Below the pieces are notes generated by a model. The model was given only the letters and a program-made list of their open reading frames with translations, ran no database searches and was not told the origin of the DNA. Shown in pieces: positions 16,363-26,373 of a DNA stretch of 57,543 nt (its first letter is position 1; each line of letters opens with the position of its first letter). This DNA is from Bacteroidales bacterium (GTDB lineage: Bacteria; Bacteroidota; Bacteroidia; Bacteroidales; P3): NCBI GenBank assembly GCA_031272245.1, contig JAISUE010000037.1, positions 1-57,543 of the forward strand, read 5' to 3'. A program made the position numbers and the translations under genes.

Positions 16363-18534
16363 ATGAAATACTTAAAATGGAAATATGCATTCATATTACT
16401 TGCTGCCATTGCATTAGTGACAATGTTGGTTATGAGCCAAAATGCTGCAATTTCTGGAGATGAATTTTGGCACACAGTTCATTCGGAAGATATTATGAAG
16501 TATTATAAAGATGGTGACAAAACCGCCTCTGATGTGATGTTGTCAAAAAATATGGCGTATTACGGACAAAGCCCAGATACTTTCGCAGCCATTATTTATA
16601 AGGCATTTGGAATAGAAGATATAATGGCAGTGCGTCATTTTATCAACGCTTTTTGTGGATGGGTGGCGATTTTATTTGTTGCTTTGCTCGCTAAAAAAAT
16701 TGCGGGTAAATATTCTGAAAGTAGTGATAAAAAATATGTTGCTGCTTTGTTGGCAATGATTCTTATGTTGCTTTCTCCACGATTTATGGGACACAGTCTT
16801 AATAATTTAAAGGACGTACCTTTTGCTGCGGGTGCCATTTTAAGTCTTTACTATATTTTAATGTTTTTAGACGATTTGCCAAAAATACGATGGAGTACCG
16901 TTATAAAACTGACTCTTGCATTAGCTTTTGCATCAAGTGTGAGAATAGGTGGATTGCTGTTCATTGCTTTTTTTGGTCTTTTTGCTGTGGTTTATTACGT
17001 GTGGAAACGTAAAGAATTGAAACACTGTTTTGGAAAAACTTTGTTGTGGTCTCTTGGAATAGTGGTCGCAAGTTATATTATTATGGTCTTTACATGGCCT
17101 TATGCTTTGGAAAAACCTGTCGCAAATCCCAAAGAGGCTTTTTTTGCGATGAGTAAATATGCTGTAACCTTACGACAAGTTTTTGATGGAAAAATGATTT
17201 GGTCTGATGTTTTGCCATTGTATTATACTCCTAAATTCATACTTATGACAATTCCATCTGCGGTTATTGTTGGTATAATTGTAAACCTTGTTTTGCTCAG
17301 AAAAAATAAGAAACAGTGGTTTTATCATTGTGCTGTATTGTTTGCTTTTATTTTTCCTGTATTCTGGATTGCGATAACAGGTTCTAATGTTTATGGCGGA
17401 TGGCGACATTCTATGTTTGTGTATCCTCCGATGGTTGTTTGTGCTGCACTTGGATTTTATTCGTTGATAGAAATAATTAAGAACAAATATGGAAAATATG
17501 CTGTAGGTTTGGGTTTTGCTCTTTTGTGCATTCATCCTTTGGCGTATTGTATTCGTAATCATCCTTACGAGGTTGTATATTTTAACGAATTGGAAGGTGG
17601 AATAAAGAAAGCTTACGGAAATTATGAATTGGACTACTATTTTCATTCTCTGAAGGAAGCAACACAATGGGTGAAAAATAATGCCGAAAAAAAGGCTGAC
17701 GGAAGTAAAATTATTGTTGGAGCTTGGCATGTGAAACCAGTTGAATATTATTTAAGAAAAGATACGGCAGAATTTCAAACTACTTTTATTCGTTATTATG
17801 AAAAAGGTTCAAGCGACTGGGATTATGCAATTTTTGTTACCACTGGTATAAATCCGGAAGAAATAAAAAATGGTTCTTATCCTCCAAAAAAGAATACTGT
17901 TTACAAGGTAGAAGTTGATGGAATTCCAATTTGTGTTGTTTTGAAACGAGGAGATAAAAGTGATTATTTGGCTGCAGAAGCTGTGAAAAACAACGACATT
18001 CCTGCTGCTATTTCGTTATATCAGAAGGCTCTCGCTTACGATAATCAAAATGAAACTGCGGCTTTAGGTTTAGCACAACTATATTTGCAAACCAATAATG
18101 TAGATTCTGCTTTGGTTTTATTGAATGGTGTTTTGAAATATGATTCTAAAAGCGACCAAACTAATTATCTGAAAGCACATGCTCTTCTTATGCAGGGGAA
18201 AAATAATGAGGCATTGAACATCTGCGACAATATGATAAAAAACAATTTTAAAAATAATAGTGCATATTCGCTTGCTGCAGATATAAAATTGCGACAACAA
18301 CCTCCCGATTTAATGGCTGCTGAGGGTTATTTGCTCGGTTTGGTTGAAATTGAACGTTTTGATAATACGACAATGCAGCGACTTATAGCCATCTATAAAG
18401 CTTATGGTTTAGATGAAAGAAATGCAGCAGTGAAACTTTATTCTATCCTTGAAGAGCATTTTCGTAAAAAAGGAGATAATAAAACTGCCGACCAGTATGC
18501 TGATTATATTCGGCAAATATTTGGTGGCAGGTAA
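16363..18534 (+). CDS. GT-C fold (GT39/ArnT-like) membrane glycosyltransferase with C-terminal TPR repeats
   Basis: The 723-residue protein has about ten hydrophobic segments in residues 1-400. The first periplasmic loop carries SGDEFWHTVHSEDI, where the Asp-Glu pair resembles the catalytic acidic motif of polyprenyl-phosphate-sugar-dependent GT-C enzymes (PMT/ArnT type). A soluble domain follows. Residues about 535-720 form TPR-like helices (AISLYQKALAYDNQNETAALGLAQLYLQ). It probably glycosylates an envelope lipid or protein on the periplasmic side; donor and acceptor are unknown. No promoter is seen close to the ATG, so expression probably depends on read-through of the terminator at 16259-16299. 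Confidence 0.8.
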   Translation: MKYLKWKYAFILLAAIALVTMLVMSQNAAISGDEFWHTVHSEDIMKYYKDGDKTASDVMLSKNMAYYGQSPDTFAAIIYKAFGIEDIMAVRHFINAFCGWVAILFVALLAKKIAGKYSESSDKKYVAALLAMILMLLSPRFMGHSLNNLKDVPFAAGAILSLYYILMFLDDLPKIRWSTVIKLTLALAFASSVRIGGLLFIAFFGLFAVVYYVWKRKELKHCFGKTLLWSLGIVVASYIIMVFTWPYALEKPVANPKEAFFAMSKYAVTLRQVFDGKMIWSDVLPLYYTPKFILMTIPSAVIVGIIVNLVLLRKNKKQWFYHCAVLFAFIFPVFWIAITGSNVYGGWRHSMFVYPPMVVCAALGFYSLIEIIKNKYGKYAVGLGFALLCIHPLAYCIRNHPYEVVYFNELEGGIKKAYGNYELDYYFHSLKEATQWVKNNAEKKADGSKIIVGAWHVKPVEYYLRKDTAEFQTTFIRYYEKGSSDWDYAIFVTTGINPEEIKNGSYPPKKNTVYKVEVDGIPICVVLKRGDKSDYLAAEAVKNNDIPAAISLYQKALAYDNQNETAALGLAQLYLQTNNVDSALVLLNGVLKYDSKSDQTNYLKAHALLMQGKNNEALNICDNMIKNNFKNNSAYSLAADIKLRQQPPDLMAAEGYLLGLVEIERFDNTTMQRLIAIYKAYGLDERNAAVKLYSILEEHFRKKGDNKTADQYADYIRQIFGGR

Positions 18535-18637
18535 AGCTCGATATATTAAGGACTGATTTGATAATCATTGTGTTGTAAAATTATATGTAACACATTGTCA
18601 ATTTATACATCCTTGTTATTTTTTTGTAATGTTAGAT

Positions 18638-18645
18638 TATATTTG
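18638..18645 (+). promoter_or_regulatory. -7 promoter element TATATTTG for the ZIP gene
   Basis: It matches TAnnTTTG 15 nt before the ATG at 18661, giving a very short leader. A TTG at 18613-18615 is a possible -33 box with a slightly long spacer of 22 nt. Confidence 0.5.
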
Positions 18646-18660
18646 TAATAGAAAAAATTT

Positions 18661-19350
18661 ATGATTGTAGCACTTGCTTTTTTATTTGTTACTACACTTT
18701 TAAGTGGGGTGTTTTATTTTGTTTTTGAAAAATTTGGGAACAATATATTAAAATATATTTCAATTTTTGGCGGAGCGTTCCTTATGGCAATATGTTTTGT
18801 AGATATGTTGCCTCATATATTCTCTAATACAAATTATAAAATGTTGTGTTCGGCATTTATTCTCATTGGATTTCTTGTGCAACTGCTTTTAGAACTTGTT
18901 TCTCACGGAGCAGAACATGGTCACTTGCACAATCATACGAATAATATTATGCCTGTAATGGTACTCATAGGGGTTTCTCTTCATGCTTTTTTTGAAGGAT
19001 TTGCTTTGATGAGTAATGGTGTTGTAAATACAGGATTATTGATAGGGATTATTCTTCATAATGTTCCCGTTGCCGTAGTTATTATTTCATCTTTTATTCA
19101 AAGTGGGAAAGGCAAAGGAGAATCGTTTGTAATGCTTGCTATTTTTGCGATTATGGGAGTGATTGGTGCTATATTCAATTATGAATTTGCTGTTTCTGAT
19201 TATGAACCATTTGTGCTGTCATTTGTTGTCGGTATTCTCTTGCACGTTTCTGTTTCAACACTTTTTGACAGTGAAAAAAGTCATAGATATAATCTTGTGA
19301 GATTTTTGATAGTTATTGCGGCTTTTGGCATTGTTTTTCTTTTACCATAA
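18661..19350 (+). CDS. ZIP family metal transporter
   Basis: The 229-residue protein has about seven or eight membrane helices. The metal-site helices read LIGVSLHAFFEGFAL and GIILHNVPVAVVI, matching the conserved His-rich TM4/TM5 pair of ZIP (SLC39) transporters. A cytoplasmic His-rich loop (HGAEHGHLHNH at about 81-91) is also typical. It should bring Zn2+ or another divalent metal into the cytoplasm. The second site lacks the acidic residue of classical HNxPEG motifs, so metal choice is uncertain. It is a single gene, closed downstream by the hairpin at 19551-19574. Confidence 0.9.
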   Translation: MIVALAFLFVTTLLSGVFYFVFEKFGNNILKYISIFGGAFLMAICFVDMLPHIFSNTNYKMLCSAFILIGFLVQLLLELVSHGAEHGHLHNHTNNIMPVMVLIGVSLHAFFEGFALMSNGVVNTGLLIGIILHNVPVAVVIISSFIQSGKGKGESFVMLAIFAIMGVIGAIFNYEFAVSDYEPFVLSFVVGILLHVSVSTLFDSEKSHRYNLVRFLIVIAAFGIVFLLP

Positions 19351-19550
19351 ATATTTATCGTTTTTTTGTCATTTAACATGTAAAATTATTACAATATTCA
19401 GATGAATATTTCAGTGATTTAAAAGTATTTTTTAGGAATAAAAATATAAAAATCAGTAAATTAGATGAAATTAGTTTTGTATTTTTCGTTTTGTCCCTCA
19501 TAGATTGCCAGAAAACATTTTATAAAACTAAAAAACGTGGATAAAAAAAC

Positions 19551-19574
19551 GCTCATTCATTAAATTGAATGAGC
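19551..19574. terminator. Bidirectional intrinsic terminator
   Basis: A perfect 9-bp stem GCTCATTCA/TGAATGAGC with a 6-nt loop is followed by ATTTTTTAT on the plus strand and by GTTTTTTTAT on the minus strand. It sits between the convergent ZIP (+) and DUF1015 (-) genes and can serve both. The remaining bases 19351-19550 hold nothing I recognise. Confidence 0.85.
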
Positions 19575-19602
19575 ATTTTTTATGATGAATATTTAAAACA
19601 TG

Positions 19603-20856
19603 TTAAATTAATTCGTGAACTACTAAACCTGAACGAAGCTTTGGTTCAAACCACGTAGTTTTTGGAGGCATTATATTACCGGAATCAGCTATATTGAATA
19701 ACTGTTCCAAAGAAACAGGGTAAAGAGCAAATGCAACTTTCATTTCTCCATTATCAACACGGCGTTTTAATTCGCCAAGACCTCGAATCCCTCCAACAAA
19801 ATCTATACGTTTTGAAGTACGTAAATCTTCTATTCCCAGTACTTTATTAAGAACATTGTCAGACAAAATAGTAACATCTAAAACACCTATAGGGTCGTTG
19901 TCGTTATATGTACCTTCTTTTGCCGTTAATTTATACCAATTACCTGAAAGATACATTGAAAATTCATGTAAATGAGTTGGTTTGTAAATATCTGTCCCCA
20001 TTTTTTCTACTTTGAAAGTGTCATTTAGCTTTGTAATAAAAGCTTCTTCGGTTAATCCATTCAAGTCTTTTACGACACGATTGTAATCAATTATTTTTAA
20101 CTGGCTGTCAGGAAAGATTACAGCCATAAAATAATTGTATTCTTCTTTACCCGTGTGATTAGGATTTTTATCTCTTCTTTCTTGCCCAACACGAGCAGCA
20201 GCAGCTGTTCTATGATGTCCGTCAGCAACATAAAGAGATGGAATTTCATTTTCAAATATCTCTTCTATACGGGAAATGGTTGTCTTATCATCTATTACCC
20301 AGAACTTATGTCCAAAACCATCTTCTTTTGCGATGAAATCATATACAGGTTTTTGGTTTTCAACTATATTTGCAACAATTTTATCTATTTCTTTATGTGC
20401 AGGATAAGCAAAGAACACAGGTTCTACATTGGCGTTCGTTATATTTACGTGTATCATTCTGTCATCTTCCTTATCTTTACGGGTAAGTTCGTGTTTTTTG
20501 ATAACATTGTTAAAATAATCATCAACATGGGCGCAACCAACAATGCCATATTGAGTTCTGCCATCCATTGTTTGAGCATATATATAAAGTTTTGGTTCTT
20601 TATCCTGTACTAACCATCCTTTATTCTTAAACATATTAAAGTTTTCAACAACTTTATCATATACTGCCTGCGAATGTTCGTCTGTTCCTACAGGTAAATC
20701 TATTTCTGCTTTTGTAACACGTAATAAAGAAACTTCATTGCCATGAGCTTCCACTCGTGCTTCTTCGGAATTAAGTACATCATAAGGACGAGACGCTAAT
20801 TTTGCAGCTATCTCAACAGGGGGACGCAGCCCCTTGAATGCTTTAACTGTTGCCAT
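19603..20856 (-). CDS. DUF1015 family protein
   Basis: The 417-residue protein matches DUF1015 (PF06245): N-terminal FKGLRPPVEIAAKLASRPYDVL, then YIYAQTMDGRTQYGIVGC at about 88, and the hallmark LYVADGHHRTAAAARV at about 210-225. DGHHR resembles the ParB/sulfiredoxin-like phosphate-binding motif of SerK-type serine kinases, so a small-molecule kinase-like fold is possible; this is inference. In many Bacteroidota the gene sits beside serC/serA, but not here. A TACTTTCG promoter variant lies at 20894-20901 and the bidirectional terminator is 28 nt past the stop. Confidence 0.88.
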   Translation of the reverse strand: MATVKAFKGLRPPVEIAAKLASRPYDVLNSEEARVEAHGNEVSLLRVTKAEIDLPVGTDEHSQAVYDKVVENFNMFKNKGWLVQDKEPKLYIYAQTMDGRTQYGIVGCAHVDDYFNNVIKKHELTRKDKEDDRMIHVNITNANVEPVFFAYPAHKEIDKIVANIVENQKPVYDFIAKEDGFGHKFWVIDDKTTISRIEEIFENEIPSLYVADGHHRTAAAARVGQERRDKNPNHTGKEEYNYFMAVIFPDSQLKIIDYNRVVKDLNGLTEEAFITKLNDTFKVEKMGTDIYKPTHLHEFSMYLSGNWYKLTAKEGTYNDNDPIGVLDVTILSDNVLNKVLGIEDLRTSKRIDFVGGIRGLGELKRRVDNGEMKVAFALYPVSLEQLFNIADSGNIMPPKTTWFEPKLRSGLVVHELI

Positions 20857-20893
20857 ATTATATTATTTTTTATTTTTAATTATTTAATGACAG

Positions 20894-20901
20894 CGAAAGT
20901 A
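20894..20901 (-). promoter_or_regulatory. Variant -7 element TACTTTCG for the DUF1015 gene
   Basis: The minus strand reads TTACTTTCGC 38 nt upstream of the ATG. It differs from TAnnTTTG by T to C at position 7. The same variant precedes the peptide transporter at 29366-29373. The rest of 20902-21166 shows nothing recognisable. Confidence 0.45.
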
Positions 20902-21166
20902 ATAAATTTTTTCAAATGGGACAGATAATCAAAAAACGTTTATAATATCAGGTAGCAAAGTAATAACATTATGTGAATAAATCTTGTTTTTTTGTATGGA
21001 AAATTTTATGGACATTTTAACTAGTTCCTTAATAGATAAAGGTAATAAATCCTGCGTAATGTTAAAAAACATAAATACAAACTCTCCTTAACAATAACAA
21101 GAAGTGAAAAAAATAAAAATATGTAAAAAAATATTCGTTAAGATTGTTTTGAAAAGTAAAAATACT

Positions 21167-21658
21167 TTATCGTTTATAAATACAAAATTGATATTTTAAA
21201 TTTGTATTATCATCAATATATACAGGGCTTTTCTCTATAAGTGAGAAATGTTGTTCAGATATATTTGGGAAAAAAGTATCAGCCTCAAAATCTGCAAAAA
21301 CTTTTGTTATATAAATGGTATCACAATAAGGTAAAAATTGTTCATAAATTTTTCCTCCACCAATGCAAAATACAGTTTCTGTATCATTTATTTTAGAAAA
21401 TACCTCGTTTAATGAATGAATCACTTCTGCTTTTGTATTTGTATTGTATTCAAAATTGTTAGTCATTATGATATTTCGTCTGTTTTTCAAAGGTTTAAAA
21501 GGAAGGCTTTCCCAAGTTTTTCTTCCCATGATAACAGTGCAACCATTGGTTATTTTTTTGAAATAACGTAAATCTTCACTAATATGCCATAACAGATTAC
21601 CATTTTTTCCTATTCCTCCCTTGTTATCAATGGCTACGATTATGTTAAAGTTTTTCAT
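21167..21658 (-). CDS. folA: Dihydrofolate reductase
   Basis: It reduces dihydrofolate to tetrahydrofolate with NADPH, restoring the cofactor consumed by thymidylate synthase. The 163-residue protein shows the family order: IVAIDNKGGIGKNGNLLWHISEDLRYFK (substrate site, acidic residue in SED), GCTVIMGRKTWESLP (NADPH binding), NRRNIIMTN, and FCIGGGKIYEQFLP. Its length is normal for bacterial DHFR. The start lies 21 bp after the thyA stop, so the two form a thyA-folA operon read from the promoter at 22503-22510. Confidence 0.97.
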   Translation of the reverse strand: MKNFNIIVAIDNKGGIGKNGNLLWHISEDLRYFKKITNGCTVIMGRKTWESLPFKPLKNRRNIIMTNNFEYNTNTKAEVIHSLNEVFSKINDTETVFCIGGGKIYEQFLPYCDTIYITKVFADFEADTFFPNISEQHFSLIEKSPVYIDDNTNLKYQFCIYKR

Positions 21659-21679
21659 TACTTTGTGTGATATTCAAAA

Positions 21680-22477
21680 TTAAACGGCTACTTCAGCTTG
21701 TATTTTAGGATGTGAATTGTAGTTCAAAATCTCAATGTCCTCATATTGAAAGTCAAAGATATTTTTAACAGTAGGGTTCAGACGAAGTTTTGGTAAAGGA
21801 AAAGGTTCGCGGGAGAGTTGCAGTTTTGCCTGTTCAAAGTGATTGCAATACAGATGGGCATCTCCAAAAGTATGTATAAAATCACCAACCTTTAAATCAC
21901 AAACCTGTGCTATCATTTCAGTTAATAACGCATAAGACGCAATGTTAAAAGGAACGCCTAAAAATATATCTGCTGAACGTTGATATAACTGACAGGATAA
22001 CTTACCATTCAATACATAGAATTGAAATAATGTATGGCATGGAGGCAATGCCATTAAAGGAATTTCAGCAACATTCCAACTGCATACAATTAATCGGCGA
22101 GAATCAGGTTTAGTTTTAATTTGGTCTATAACCTCACTTATTTGATCTATAATTTGTCCGTTTTTTCCTTCCCATTTTCGCCATTGTTTGCCATATATTG
22201 GACCTAAATCACCGGTTTTCTTTTCTGCCCATTCGTCCCAAATTGAAACTTTATGTTGTTGTAAATATTTTACATTTGTATCACCCTTTAAGAACCAAAG
22301 CAATTCATAAAAAATGGAACGTGTATGCAGTTTTTTTGTAGTAAGAAGAGGAAATCCTTTGGAAAGGTCAAATCGCATTTGGTAACCGAATATGGATTTA
22401 GTCCCGATACCTGTTCTGTCTTCCTTATATGAGCCATTTTCAAGCACATAATTTAATAAATCAAGGTATTGTCTCAT
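21680..22477 (-). CDS. thyA: Thymidylate synthase
   Basis: It methylates dUMP to dTMP using methylenetetrahydrofolate. The 265-residue product from the ATG at 22477 starts [15 protein letters not shown], aligning with E. coli ThyA (MKQYLELMQ), and has the catalytic Cys in [14 protein letters not shown], the [17 protein letters not shown] signature and the C-terminal IQAEVAV. The same frame is open to an ATG at 22582, but those 35 extra residues have no counterpart in the family. The TACTTTTG promoter at 22503-22510 also lies inside that extension, so I place the start at 22477. Confidence 0.97.
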   Translation of the reverse strand: MRQYLDLLNYVLENGSYKEDRTGIGTKSIFGYQMRFDLSKGFPLLTTKKLHTRSIFYELLWFLKGDTNVKYLQQHKVSIWDEWAEKKTGDLGPIYGKQWRKWEGKNGQIIDQISEVIDQIKTKPDSRRLIVCSWNVAEIPLMALPPCHTLFQFYVLNGKLSCQLYQRSADIFLGVPFNIASYALLTEMIAQVCDLKVGDFIHTFGDAHLYCNHFEQAKLQLSREPFPLPKLRLNPTVKNIFDFQYEDIEILNYNSHPKIQAEVAV

Positions 22478-22502
22478 AGTTTTAACCGTATAATTATAGT
22501 TA

Positions 22503-22510
22503 CAAAAGTA
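22503..22510 (-). promoter_or_regulatory. -7 promoter element TACTTTTG for thyA-folA
   Basis: It is on the minus strand, 26 nt upstream of the thyA ATG at 22477. It supports the shorter thyA start. Between here and 22816 the sequence is AT-rich and shows nothing else. Confidence 0.6.
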
Positions 22511-22816
22511 AGAAAATTTAATAAATATAATAAATGCAATAGATAATTTACTGTAAAATTTCTGTATTGTATTCTTTGTCATATACTACAATATGTAGAG
22601 AATATATTTATAAAGTTATACTTTGTAAACTTACATTCATAAAAAATTTGATTTTTATTCAAAGAATTGCTATGTTTTATTATGAAAATATTGATTTTTG
22701 TCTTACAAAATGAAGAAAAAATAATGTTATAATAATTATACTGCATTATAAAGTAAAAAATAACTAAAATATAGTTATGAATTTTTACTTTTAAGCATCA
22801 TATTTTACATTTTTTT

Positions 22817-22824
22817 TACCTTTG
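22817..22824 (+). promoter_or_regulatory. -7 promoter element TACCTTTG for trxA
   Basis: It matches TAnnTTTG 43 nt upstream of the trxA ATG. Confidence 0.55.
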
Positions 22825-22867
22825 CGGTCTTAATTAACAATAATTCAAAATATAAAAACAAAATAAT

Positions 22868-23182
22868 ATGGCTTTAGCAGTAACAGATGCTACTTATAAT
22901 GAAGTAGTTAATACGGAAAAATTAGTTGTTTTGGACTTTTGGGCACAATGGTGTGGTCCTTGTCGTCAAATAGCGCCAATAATAGATGAACTTGCAACAG
23001 AATATGAAAATAAAGTTGTAGTTGGAAAAGTTGATGTTGATACTAATAATGAAATAACCTCTAAATTTGGTATAAGAAACATACCAACAGTTATCTTTAT
23101 AAAAGGAGGTATATTAGTGGATAAACTTGTTGGTGCTCAACCAAAAAAAGTATTTACGGATACGATTGAAAGACACTTATAA
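22868..23182 (+). CDS. trxA: Thioredoxin
   Basis: This small 104-residue disulfide reductase has the classic active site FWAQWCGPCRQIAP at about 27-40, the cis-proline segment RNIPTVIFIKGG at about 74-85 and no signal peptide, so it is cytoplasmic. It reduces protein disulfides with electrons from thioredoxin reductase. Length and sequence are standard for TrxA. A DUF58 gene follows after 38 bp, and the pair is probably co-transcribed from the promoter at 22817-22824. Confidence 0.95.
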   Translation: MALAVTDATYNEVVNTEKLVVLDFWAQWCGPCRQIAPIIDELATEYENKVVVGKVDVDTNNEITSKFGIRNIPTVIFIKGGILVDKLVGAQPKKVFTDTIERHL

Positions 23183-23220
23183 AAGCAGACTTACTAAAAG
23201 GTTTTGTTTTTAATGTTATT

Positions 23221-24150
23221 ATGTTTGAATACAATTCACTTGAATTTATTGCTAACAAGGTTGTTGAAGGCTTTATAACAGGTCTTCATAGAAGTCCTTT
23301 TCATGGATTTTCTGTTGAATTTGCAGAGCATCGTCTTTATAATCAGGGTGAGTCAACGAGGCATATTGATTGGAAACTTTATGGAAGAACAGATAAACTT
23401 TTTGTAAAAAAATATGAAGAAGAAACAAATCTTCGCTGTCAGTTAGTTGTTGATACATCTTCTTCAATGTTTTTTCCTTTTACAAATCAACAATCATTAG
23501 ACAAACCTAATAAAATAACTTTTGCTCTTTATGCTGCATCTGTACTTATAACATTATTGTACAGGCAACGAGATGCTTTTGGTGTAACATTTATTTCAAA
23601 TGAAATAGAACAAATGAGTGATACCAAGTCCGGTTTTGCTCATAAGCAATATTTATTTACTCTATTAGAACAAATATTAAGACGGAAATCTCCGCAAGAA
23701 AAGCAAACAAAGATTGATGACATTTTACATTTGCTTGCAGAAAAATTACATCGCCGTTCATTGGTTGTTATTTTTACTGATTTATTTTCGTCTTTACAAC
23801 AAGATGAAAATCTGATTGATTCTTTAAGACATTTAAGACATTGTAAGCATGAAGTGATACTTTTTCATACCGTTGATAAAAAAAGAGAAATAGATTTTGA
23901 TTATGCGGAACGTCCTTTCCGATTTATAGATTTGGAAACAAAGGAACAAATAAAGTTACGTCCGTCACAAGTTAAAGAAACATACAATAAAACTACAGAA
24001 ACGAAAATTGCCGCAATAAAACAAGCATGCGAAAGAGCAAAAATAGATTTTGTTTCAGCTTCGGTAAGTAATATAACAGGAGATTTACCTCCAAATTTTG
24101 ACCGTATCATTATCCCTTATCTTTTAAAAAGAGAAAAAATGAGCAGGTAA
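23221..24150 (+). CDS. DUF58 domain protein
   Basis: The 309-residue protein carries the DUF58 signature around ESTRHIDWKLYGRTDKLFVKKYEEE (about 40-65), followed by a degenerate von Willebrand A-like fold with VVDTSSSM in the metal-site position (DxSxS). These proteins usually act with MoxR AAA+ ATPases and VWA proteins in envelope or chaperone-like functions. A second DUF58 gene heads the Bat operon at 43452. This copy instead lies between trxA and rimM, and no moxR is in the window. Confidence 0.9.
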   Translation: MFEYNSLEFIANKVVEGFITGLHRSPFHGFSVEFAEHRLYNQGESTRHIDWKLYGRTDKLFVKKYEEETNLRCQLVVDTSSSMFFPFTNQQSLDKPNKITFALYAASVLITLLYRQRDAFGVTFISNEIEQMSDTKSGFAHKQYLFTLLEQILRRKSPQEKQTKIDDILHLLAEKLHRRSLVVIFTDLFSSLQQDENLIDSLRHLRHCKHEVILFHTVDKKREIDFDYAERPFRFIDLETKEQIKLRPSQVKETYNKTTETKIAAIKQACERAKIDFVSASVSNITGDLPPNFDRIIIPYLLKREKMSR

Positions 24151-24165
24151 ATAAAAAAAACAGAT

Positions 24166-24687
24166 ATGGAAAAAACAGATTGCTTTTATTTGGGAAAAAT
24201 AATAAAACCTTTTAGTTATAAAGGTGAACTTGTTGCTTTTTTTGATGTAGATAATCCTTTGGAATATGCAGAGCTTGATGGTGTGTTTGTAGAAATAGGT
24301 AATAAGCTTGTAATGTATCAGATTGCAAATATAAGGATTAACAACAATAAAGCTGTTTTTCGTTTTAAGGATACAACTGTTGAAGATTCTGAAGGACTAA
24401 TTGGGAAAGATTTATATTTGCCTTTGGAGCTTCTTCCAAAATTAGATGGAACTAAATTTTATTATCATGAGGTAATAGGTTTTGATGTTGAGGATACGAA
24501 GTTTGGAAATGTAGGAAATATAACCGAAATAATAGACAATTCTCCTCAAGCTCTTTTTTGCATTAATCATAATGGTAAAGAGGTTTTAATACCAATTATT
24601 GACCAAATAATAAAAAACGTGGATAGAGAACAAAAAAAAATACTTATTTCTGCACCGGAAGGTTTGATAGATATTTATTTAGAATAA
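24166..24687 (+). CDS. rimM: Ribosome maturation factor RimM
   Basis: RimM binds ribosomal protein S19 and helps 16S rRNA 3'-domain processing. The 173-residue protein has the N-terminal beta-barrel (FYLGKIIKPFSYKGELVAFF) and the C-terminal PRC-barrel (YYHEVIGFDVEDTKFGNVGNITEI, VLIPIIDQIIKNVDREQKKI). It starts 15 bp after the DUF58 stop and ends 8 bp from the stop of the convergent kinase gene. Its usual partners rpsP and trmD are absent here. Confidence 0.93.
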   Translation: MEKTDCFYLGKIIKPFSYKGELVAFFDVDNPLEYAELDGVFVEIGNKLVMYQIANIRINNNKAVFRFKDTTVEDSEGLIGKDLYLPLELLPKLDGTKFYYHEVIGFDVEDTKFGNVGNITEIIDNSPQALFCINHNGKEVLIPIIDQIIKNVDREQKKILISAPEGLIDIYLE

Positions 24688-24695
24688 AGATATAT

Positions 24696-26345
24696 CTAAT
24701 AATCAAAACTGCTACCACCTAAAAATTCTCTCATAACTGAATTTTGTGGAACAATATCTGCATTATCTATTGATTTGAATAAAGATAAAAAATTTCTTAA
24801 TCTTCGTGCTTCAGCATAAGCCGATGATACTTCCGGAACTTCTGCAAGTAAAGGTTCTATAACCTTTTTCATAACATTAATTTCATAAAGTAATGAACTG
24901 TTAAATATGCTGTCTGCGTTTTCTTGATATGGAAAAATATGTTTTTCTTCGCCTTCTCTTACACTTTGCCAACGTGAAATAGTTGCTTCTGCATTATAAC
25001 CTCTAAATTGATTATCTCTTAAAATACGTCTTAATAACCTATTATCACTGGTATTTATAAGATTATGTCTATCAATGGCTACTTGCGTTAAAGCAGATAC
25101 AAAGATATGATATTTGTTTTTACGTGCAATTTTTTGACTTAATACAGGATTTAAAGCATGTATGCCTTCAACAATGAGTATAGAGTTTGATTTCATACTT
25201 AACAGTTTTCCACTTTGTTCTCTTTCCCCTGTAAAAAAATTAAATTTTGGAAGTTCTATTTTTTCTCCTTTCAGAAGAGATTGCATTTGAAAATTAAAAT
25301 ATTCAAGATCTAAAGCATTCAATGCTTCAAAATCCATATTGCCATCAGAATCTTTTGGAGTAAATTCTCTATTTACAAAATAATCATCCAATGATATTTG
25401 TAGGGGAGAAAAGCCTAAAACAGCAAGTTGTGTAGCTAATCGTTTACAACTTGTAGTTTTTCCACTAGACGAAGGTCCAGCAAGTAGAACAATTTTTACG
25501 TCATTGCGACGAATAAATATATCATCAGCTATTTCCGCATATTTTTTTTCATGTAAAGCTTCCGATACCATTATTATTTCCTTTTGTTTTCCTGTATCAA
25601 TAAGTCTGTTAAGGTCGCTTACATACGGAGTATTTAAAATTTCAATCCAATGTTTATGTTCTTGAAATACAGAAAACAGTTTGCTATTAGCTTTTGTTCT
25701 AACTTTATTTTGAGAAGGCATTACAAGTATAAAGCCTTTATGAAACAATCTTAAATCAAATGCTTTTAAATATGAAGTAGAAGGAACTAATTCAAAGAAA
25801 AAAGTATTTAACATCCCGTCTAAATAGTCCATTTTAGTAAATAATCTTCCTCTACCTCTAATCAATTCAGTTTTTTCATCAATACCTGCTTTTTCAAATA
25901 GAGCAGCAGCTTTATCTGCTTCAATAATTGTACGTTCAAAAGGAATATCAGATTTGACAATTTCAGTCATTTTAAGTTTTAAAGATGGAATAACATTATC
26001 TTTATCTATGTCAATATTGTTAATTTCTGCATAATAACCTTCAGATAATGAATGAAGAATGCGAAGTTCTCCATTAGGAAAACATTCCCTTACAGCTTTA
26101 TACAATAAAAACATTAGACTTAAAGCATACATTCGTCTTCCATTGGGATTATCCATTGTGATAAATTCTACTCTTTTAGATGTATAAACTTTGTAATACA
26201 TATTTTGCACCTTGTTATTTACGTATGCACCGAGTATTTTTTTATCCTCATTTTTTATTCCACAACTTTTAAGAACTTCAAAAAGGTTTTCTCCTTCGTT
26301 AATAAGGACAATGGAATTTGTATTTACACATTTGATTTCTATCAT
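24696..26345 (-). CDS. Nucleoside kinase (TGS/SAD-like N-terminus fused to uridine kinase)
   Basis: The 549-residue protein has an N-terminal TGS/ubiquitin-like domain (about 1-60). A region resembling the editing domain of threonyl-tRNA synthetase follows (about 60-200, with YALSLMFLLYKAV and GYYAEI). The C-terminal P-loop kinase of the uridine kinase/phosphoribulokinase family has Walker A GPSSSGKTTSCKR near 288-300 and the ISLDDYFVNRE lid-side motif near 317. Such fusions are widespread in Bacteroidota and are generally annotated as nucleoside or uridine kinases. Role in pyrimidine salvage is by family inference. It is the second gene after the TPR protein, with a 28-bp gap. Confidence 0.87.
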   Translation of the reverse strand: MIEIKCVNTNSIVLINEGENLFEVLKSCGIKNEDKKILGAYVNNKVQNMYYKVYTSKRVEFITMDNPNGRRMYALSLMFLLYKAVRECFPNGELRILHSLSEGYYAEINNIDIDKDNVIPSLKLKMTEIVKSDIPFERTIIEADKAAALFEKAGIDEKTELIRGRGRLFTKMDYLDGMLNTFFFELVPSTSYLKAFDLRLFHKGFILVMPSQNKVRTKANSKLFSVFQEHKHWIEILNTPYVSDLNRLIDTGKQKEIIMVSEALHEKKYAEIADDIFIRRNDVKIVLLAGPSSSGKTTSCKRLATQLAVLGFSPLQISLDDYFVNREFTPKDSDGNMDFEALNALDLEYFNFQMQSLLKGEKIELPKFNFFTGEREQSGKLLSMKSNSILIVEGIHALNPVLSQKIARKNKYHIFVSALTQVAIDRHNLINTSDNRLLRRILRDNQFRGYNAEATISRWQSVREGEEKHIFPYQENADSIFNSSLLYEINVMKKVIEPLLAEVPEVSSAYAEARRLRNFLSLFKSIDNADIVPQNSVMREFLGGSSFDY

Positions 26346-26373
26346 TGTTTCAATTCGTTACTTAATTTCAAAG

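Noticed and set aside
22478..22582. N-terminal 35-residue extension of ThyA
   Set aside because: It is not family-like and contains the thyA promoter element at 22503-22510.
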